Part shown: in pieces, positions 6,974 to 9,994 of the stretch
How positions within the stretch are numbered: position 1 is the first letter of the stretch
How the letters are laid out: every line of letters begins with the position of its first letter
Translations under genes and position numbers: made by a program
Notes under the pieces: generated by a model
The model's input: the letters and a program-made list of their open reading frames with translations, nothing else
The model's database searches: none
What the model was told of the DNA's origin: nothing
From: an uncultured Christensenellaceae bacterium
GTDB taxonomy: Bacteria > Bacillota > Clostridia > Christensenellales > Aristaeellaceae
Direction: 5' to 3'
DNA: 9,994 bases
NCBI GenBank assembly: GCA_905236495.1
Contig: CAJOPV010000177.1
Coordinates: 1 to 9,994, forward strand

Positions 6974-7016
6974 GATATACGACAAAAAACATTTCATCCC
7001 TGTCGATATTTGCGAC
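6974..7016. repeat. Inverted repeat in front of the aldolase-like gene, possible operator
   Basis: GATATACGACA (6974-6984) and TGTCGATAT (7001-7009) form an imperfect inverted repeat with a one-base bulge and a 16-base centre. A further GCGAC follows at 7012-7016, so CGAC/GTCG occurs three times in 37 bases. It lies in the otherwise empty gap between the methyltransferase and aldolase-like genes, where a regulator of sugar-acid genes could bind. No T-run follows on the minus strand, so it is not a terminator. I see no convincing sigma-A promoter here. Speculative. Confidence 0.3.
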
Positions 7017-7020
7017 TTGT

Positions 7021-7818
7021 TTATGGAGAAAACGGCTCAGTTTGCCTTTCCCGCAGGATATCGTAGATCATGATGGAGCCTGCCACCGCCGCGTTCAGCG
7101 ATTCCGCGCCGCCGGGTATGGGCAGCTTCAGGCGCATCGTGGCCTTGCACATGACCTCCGGGGAGATGCCCTGGCCCTCGTTCCCGATCACGACGCACAG
7201 CTTATCCGGGAGCCTTGGGCGGCGGAAAAAGCTTTCTCCCCGCAGATCCCCGGCGATGATCTCAAAGCCGTCACGCTGAAGCCCGTCCAGCGTATCGGAC
7301 AGGGAGGAGCACCGAAAAACCGGCACCCGGAACACTGCGCCCATGGAGGCCCTGAGGGCCTTGGGGCCGTAGGGATCGGCGGTCTTTTCATCCAGGAGCA
7401 GGCAATGAAACCCCGCCGCGTCCATGGTGCGAAGGAGGGTGCCCACGTTGCCCGGGTCCTGCACCCCATCCAGCGCCGCCAGAAGAGCAGCGCCGGAGGG
7501 GATGGCTGCGGGAAAAGGATAACCGCACACGGCGACGATCCCCTGGGGGGTCTTGGCGTCACAAAGGACCTGGATCACATGATCGGCAAGATACCAGACG
7601 GTTACGCCCGCTGCTGACTTTGCAAGGCCGCGGTACTTTTCCCGGGCGGTATCCGCTATCAGCAGCGCCTGGGCTTTCCCCTCCTTCACGGCTTCCCCCG
7701 CCATATGCTCCCCTTCCGCCAGGAACAGGCCCTGCCGGCTCCGTTCGGCCCGGGATCGGTTCAGGGCCCGCCAGGCCTTCACCTGGGGGTTTTGCAGGCT
7801 GGTGATGATATCGCTCAT
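7021..7818 (-). CDS. TrmH/SpoU-family RNA 2'-O-methyltransferase
   Basis: This 265-residue enzyme should transfer a methyl group from S-adenosylmethionine to a ribose 2'-OH in rRNA or tRNA. The N-terminal part (about 5-95) is the SpoU substrate-binding domain. The C-terminal SPOUT domain has all three motifs: motif 1 GVQDPGNVGTLLRTMDAAG (118-136, with Asn124 and Arg130), motif 2 IGNEGQGIS (211-219, with Glu214) and motif 3 LPIPGGAESLNAAVAGS (232-248), which form the knotted cofactor site. It looks complete and active. The RNA site modified cannot be told from sequence. The ATG at 7818 is one base after the TAA of the 683-aa gene (TAACATG) with only a weak ribosome-binding site (GAAAGCG), so it is probably translated by coupling. 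No terminator follows, so transcription may continue into the aldolase-like gene. Confidence 0.92.
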   Translation of the reverse strand: MSDIITSLQNPQVKAWRALNRSRAERSRQGLFLAEGEHMAGEAVKEGKAQALLIADTAREKYRGLAKSAAGVTVWYLADHVIQVLCDAKTPQGIVAVCGYPFPAAIPSGAALLAALDGVQDPGNVGTLLRTMDAAGFHCLLLDEKTADPYGPKALRASMGAVFRVPVFRCSSLSDTLDGLQRDGFEIIAGDLRGESFFRRPRLPDKLCVVIGNEGQGISPEVMCKATMRLKLPIPGGAESLNAAVAGSIMIYDILRERQTEPFSP

Positions 7819-7819
7819 G

Positions 7820-9871
7820 TTACGCTTTCAGGGCGCTCAGCGTGCGGGGCATGGCGGAAAGCAGGGGCTTGATTTCCTCCAACTTCTTGCCCCAGCCCAC
7901 CAGATAGGGCGCGGCGTACAGGCAGACGGCCCGGTCGATGGCCTCCGCCACGCCGCCCTTCAGGGTATTCTGGGTGCAGGCAATAAAGCGGCACAGCTGA
8001 TCCACCGCCGAAAGCGGCAGGGGACGGACCTCGGAAAGGGCCTTCCGCAGAGACTGGATCACCGCTTTGGTATCCTCGGAAAGGGGCGTTTCTGTGCTCA
8101 TTTCCCGCTTCACCGCCGCTTTGATGACCGGCTGATATTCCGGCAAAGCCGCGGGCAGCGCCTCCAGAGAGGGAGAAACGGGCACGGTGGGGAAGCTGGG
8201 AGCGCGATAGTTTTCCTGGCGATCCTCCGCCCCTTCATGGAGGCAGCAGGTCAAAAGCGGGTGGGTATGATTCTGATACCCGATCAGCATCACCGGCGCG
8301 TCCCCGCCGGGCAGGATCACGGCCTCCGCCATGGGGCCCCGATCCTGGGCCGAAACGCCCAGCGCCGCGGCAAAGGCGCGGATCGCGAGCTTCGCGTCCT
8401 CCTCCGCGTCAGAATAGAAGGTGATTTCATCGTCGCACAGGGCATAGGCGGTGAGCAGCGCCTCCGCGTCGCCCTCCTCCAGCAGGAACCCAGCGGCTTT
8501 CATGGCGTTTTCCACCCGGGAGATCAGCTCCTCCCGGCTGGCTTCTTTGCCCAATACGGGCAGGATCAGCTTATTCTGGGCGTTCAGATCGGCGCTCAGC
8601 TTTTCCAGGCTTTCCTCCGCTTCCCGGCGCAGGGGCTCGATGCGCTCCTCCAGTTCCACAAGGGCGCTCCTGGCGCCTTCCTGGGCGGCGGTCAATTGAT
8701 CCAGCTTCTTTTGCTCGGCGGCGGTGAGCTTGCCGATGGCTTCCTCCCGGGCGGCGGAAAGGTTCTTTTTCGCGTCGTCCAGCTGCATCAGCGTCATAAG
8801 CCGCTCGGCTTCCATCTCCTGCAGCTGGCTTTGCATGGCGGCTAAGGTGAGATCGTTGGTTTCCTTCGTCAGGGCCTTGGACAGCATCTGCCGCATGCCG
8901 GGCTGGCCCAGCAGCACGTCAACGGCCTGGCGCTGGGTTTCCGGGGTTTGCCACAGGCTTTTCAGGGCGCGCTTCAGGGCGTCGGCGGGGTTATCCACCT
9001 GCTTTAATTCCGCCGTCTGGGGCAGCGTGGCCCCGGGGGCCTCGTACTTGCCGGCGTAGCGATCCCGCTCCACGATCTCCATGAGGGGGTTATGGGCCCG
9101 GCGCTGGGGAACGGCCCGCTGAGGCGCCTGGTACAGCCGGGTGCCGGACAGGGGCTTTGAAGGCTGCTGCTCCACAGGAGCAAGGGACACGGAGGGGGCG
9201 TCATGCAGCTTATTGGCGTTTTCGCTGACCTGAACGTCCATGGCCTGAATCTGCTCGTAAGCGTTTTGCGGCGGCTCCTCTGCCGGCTTTTCAGTTTCCG
9301 TCTCGGGAACAGGCTGGGGCTCCGCCGCTTTGGGCCAATAGAAGAGCAGTTCCTGATCGTTCAGGCTCAGGGAGTGGATTTCCGTGCTGTCCGGGGGCAG
9401 CTGCTGGGTATCCCCGGCGCTCTGCCCGTCCTGACGGCGGAAGGGGCCCTGGATGTTCGCGCCTTCCCGGATATAAACGCAGGGCGTATAGGCCTTTTCC
9501 CGATCCGCTTCCGCCACCACCTGATATAATAATTGCTCCGGCAGGGCGCGTACGGCGTCGGAATACACGATAAACTGGTTGTTTTCGCCCCGTTCGGGGG
9601 AATAATTTTTATTGGTGCGGATCTTGTTGGCGTCCGGCTGGAACAAGCGAAGATCCACCAGGCATAAGCCGCTCAGGGAGCGCATCCGATCCTTAAAGGT
9701 ATGCTGCTCGTTGCGGTCCGGCACGATGCGGAGGAAACCGTCGTCCGGGTAAGTGCTTTCCATGGGCCCCACGGGGCCGTCCTGGGTCATCAGCGGGCGC
9801 ACCCGAAAATATGCGCGCTGGATATTGTCCTCTTCCAAATAAACCAGTACGGCCTTCCCCTGAAAGTTCAT
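7820..9871 (-). CDS. Uncharacterised 683-residue protein with central coiled coil
   Basis: I do not recognise this family. No signal peptide or membrane segment is visible, so it is probably cytosolic. Residues 1-180 look like a compact mixed domain (start MNFQGKAVLVYLEED). Residues about 180-260 are a Pro/Glu/Gln-rich linker. Residues about 337-436 are a charged, heptad-like stretch rich in Ala, Glu, Leu and Lys, likely a coiled coil. Residues about 440-683 are again globular. By pattern alone, 468-505 (ending AIRAFAAALG) and 618-680 recall the P-loop helix and helical lid of AAA+ ATPases. No GxxxxGK[ST] motif is present, so this is a weak inference. The ATG at 9871 has GGAGGGG at 9877-9883, 5 bases away, and two promoters stand upstream. 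It is the first gene of its cluster and is coupled to the RNA methyltransferase gene. Confidence 0.88.
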   Translation of the reverse strand: MNFQGKAVLVYLEEDNIQRAYFRVRPLMTQDGPVGPMESTYPDDGFLRIVPDRNEQHTFKDRMRSLSGLCLVDLRLFQPDANKIRTNKNYSPERGENNQFIVYSDAVRALPEQLLYQVVAEADREKAYTPCVYIREGANIQGPFRRQDGQSAGDTQQLPPDSTEIHSLSLNDQELLFYWPKAAEPQPVPETETEKPAEEPPQNAYEQIQAMDVQVSENANKLHDAPSVSLAPVEQQPSKPLSGTRLYQAPQRAVPQRRAHNPLMEIVERDRYAGKYEAPGATLPQTAELKQVDNPADALKRALKSLWQTPETQRQAVDVLLGQPGMRQMLSKALTKETNDLTLAAMQSQLQEMEAERLMTLMQLDDAKKNLSAAREEAIGKLTAAEQKKLDQLTAAQEGARSALVELEERIEPLRREAEESLEKLSADLNAQNKLILPVLGKEASREELISRVENAMKAAGFLLEEGDAEALLTAYALCDDEITFYSDAEEDAKLAIRAFAAALGVSAQDRGPMAEAVILPGGDAPVMLIGYQNHTHPLLTCCLHEGAEDRQENYRAPSFPTVPVSPSLEALPAALPEYQPVIKAAVKREMSTETPLSEDTKAVIQSLRKALSEVRPLPLSAVDQLCRFIACTQNTLKGGVAEAIDRAVCLYAAPYLVGWGKKLEEIKPLLSAMPRTLSALKA

Positions 9872-9889
9872 AAGTACCCCTCCAAAAAT

Positions 9890-9918
9890 AATATAATATG
9901 GAAAAACCCATTTGTCAG
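9890..9918 (-). promoter_or_regulatory. Predicted proximal promoter (P2) of the 683-aa gene
   Basis: On the minus strand CTGACA (9918-9913) and TATATT (9895-9890) are separated by 17 bases; each box matches consensus at five of six positions. It lies just before the GGAGGGG ribosome-binding site, so the leader would be very short. Confidence 0.55.
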
Positions 9919-9919
9919 C

Positions 9920-9948
9920 ATTATATCCTTTTGTTACCGATTCGTCAA
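9920..9948 (-). promoter_or_regulatory. Predicted distal promoter (P1) of the 683-aa gene cluster
   Basis: On the minus strand TTGACG (9948-9943) and a perfect TATAAT (9925-9920) are separated by 17 bases. This is one of the best sigma-A promoter matches in the window and faces the 683-aa gene, with a start point about 45 bases before its start codon. Confidence 0.82.
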
Positions 9949-9954
9949 GGCATG

Positions 9955-9975
9955 AAAAGCAGCCATTCCGACTGC
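9955..9975 (-). terminator. Weak candidate terminator of a gene beyond the right edge
   Basis: On the minus strand GCAGTC (9975-9970), loop GGAAT and GGCTGC (9964-9959) form a 6-bp stem with one G-T pair, followed by four T. It is short and could be chance, but it sits just upstream of promoter P1, where a preceding gene would be expected to end. The remaining bases to 9994 are GC-rich and show no gene. Confidence 0.25.
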
Positions 9976-9994
9976 GCCTCGGGCCGGGGGCCCC

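Noticed and set aside
7817..7829. Minus-strand TGAAAGCGTAACA, resembling a CcpA cre site
   Set aside because: It is one base short of the consensus and is made up of the last codons and stop of the 683-aa gene, so chance is the simpler explanation.
7802..8845. Plus-strand open frame of 347 codons opposite the 683-aa gene
   Set aside because: The product is composition-biased (Gly, Gln, His, Arg) and no ribosome-binding site or promoter precedes it. The opposite strand has a coherent protein with promoters and a good ribosome-binding site.

Overview
The window looks like chromosomal DNA from a GC-rich (about 60 % by eye), low-complexity-poor member of the Firmicutes, most likely an anaerobic Clostridia-type gut or sediment bacterium. 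This rests on AGGAGG-type Shine-Dalgarno sites, sigma-A-like promoters, a CtsR-type operator in front of clpB, a lipoprotein with a Thr/Ala/Pro-rich linker and peptidoglycan-binding repeat, and a Firmicutes-style kdgA-kdgK pair. I see no RNA genes, insertion sequences, CRISPR arrays or phage genes.

Left part (1-1171), minus strand: the 5' portion of a lipoprotein gene that runs off the left edge, preceded by a HAD-family phosphatase gene with its own promoter. Centre (1228-5198), plus strand: the disaggregase gene clpB, with an extended -10 promoter and a heat-shock type operator, closed by an intrinsic terminator. A separately promoted major facilitator transporter gene follows, and a perfect 12-bp stem lies at its end.

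Right part (5208-9948), minus strand: a cluster read from right to left. It starts from tandem promoters at 9890-9948 and encodes an uncharacterised 683-residue coiled-coil protein, a SpoU/TrmH-family RNA methyltransferase, a KDPG-aldolase family protein and a PfkB-family 2-keto-3-deoxygluconate kinase. It ends at the strong stem and T-run at 5208-5243. Two of the joints (683-aa gene to methyltransferase, aldolase-like gene to kinase) have a single base between stop and start, so translational coupling is likely. The 100-base gap between the methyltransferase and the aldolase-like gene has no clear promoter or terminator, only an inverted repeat, so it is uncertain whether this is one operon or two.

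The most unusual locus is the aldolase-like gene. The lysine that forms the Schiff base in KDPG aldolases is replaced by methionine. The gene also has no usable ATG, GTG or TTG at the expected place: a strong ribosome-binding site sits eight bases before an in-frame ACG that would give a family-length protein. Second in interest is the 683-aa protein, which I cannot assign to a family and whose C-terminal third looks to me like a nucleotide-binding fold without its motifs. I did not find a clearly new multi-gene system.
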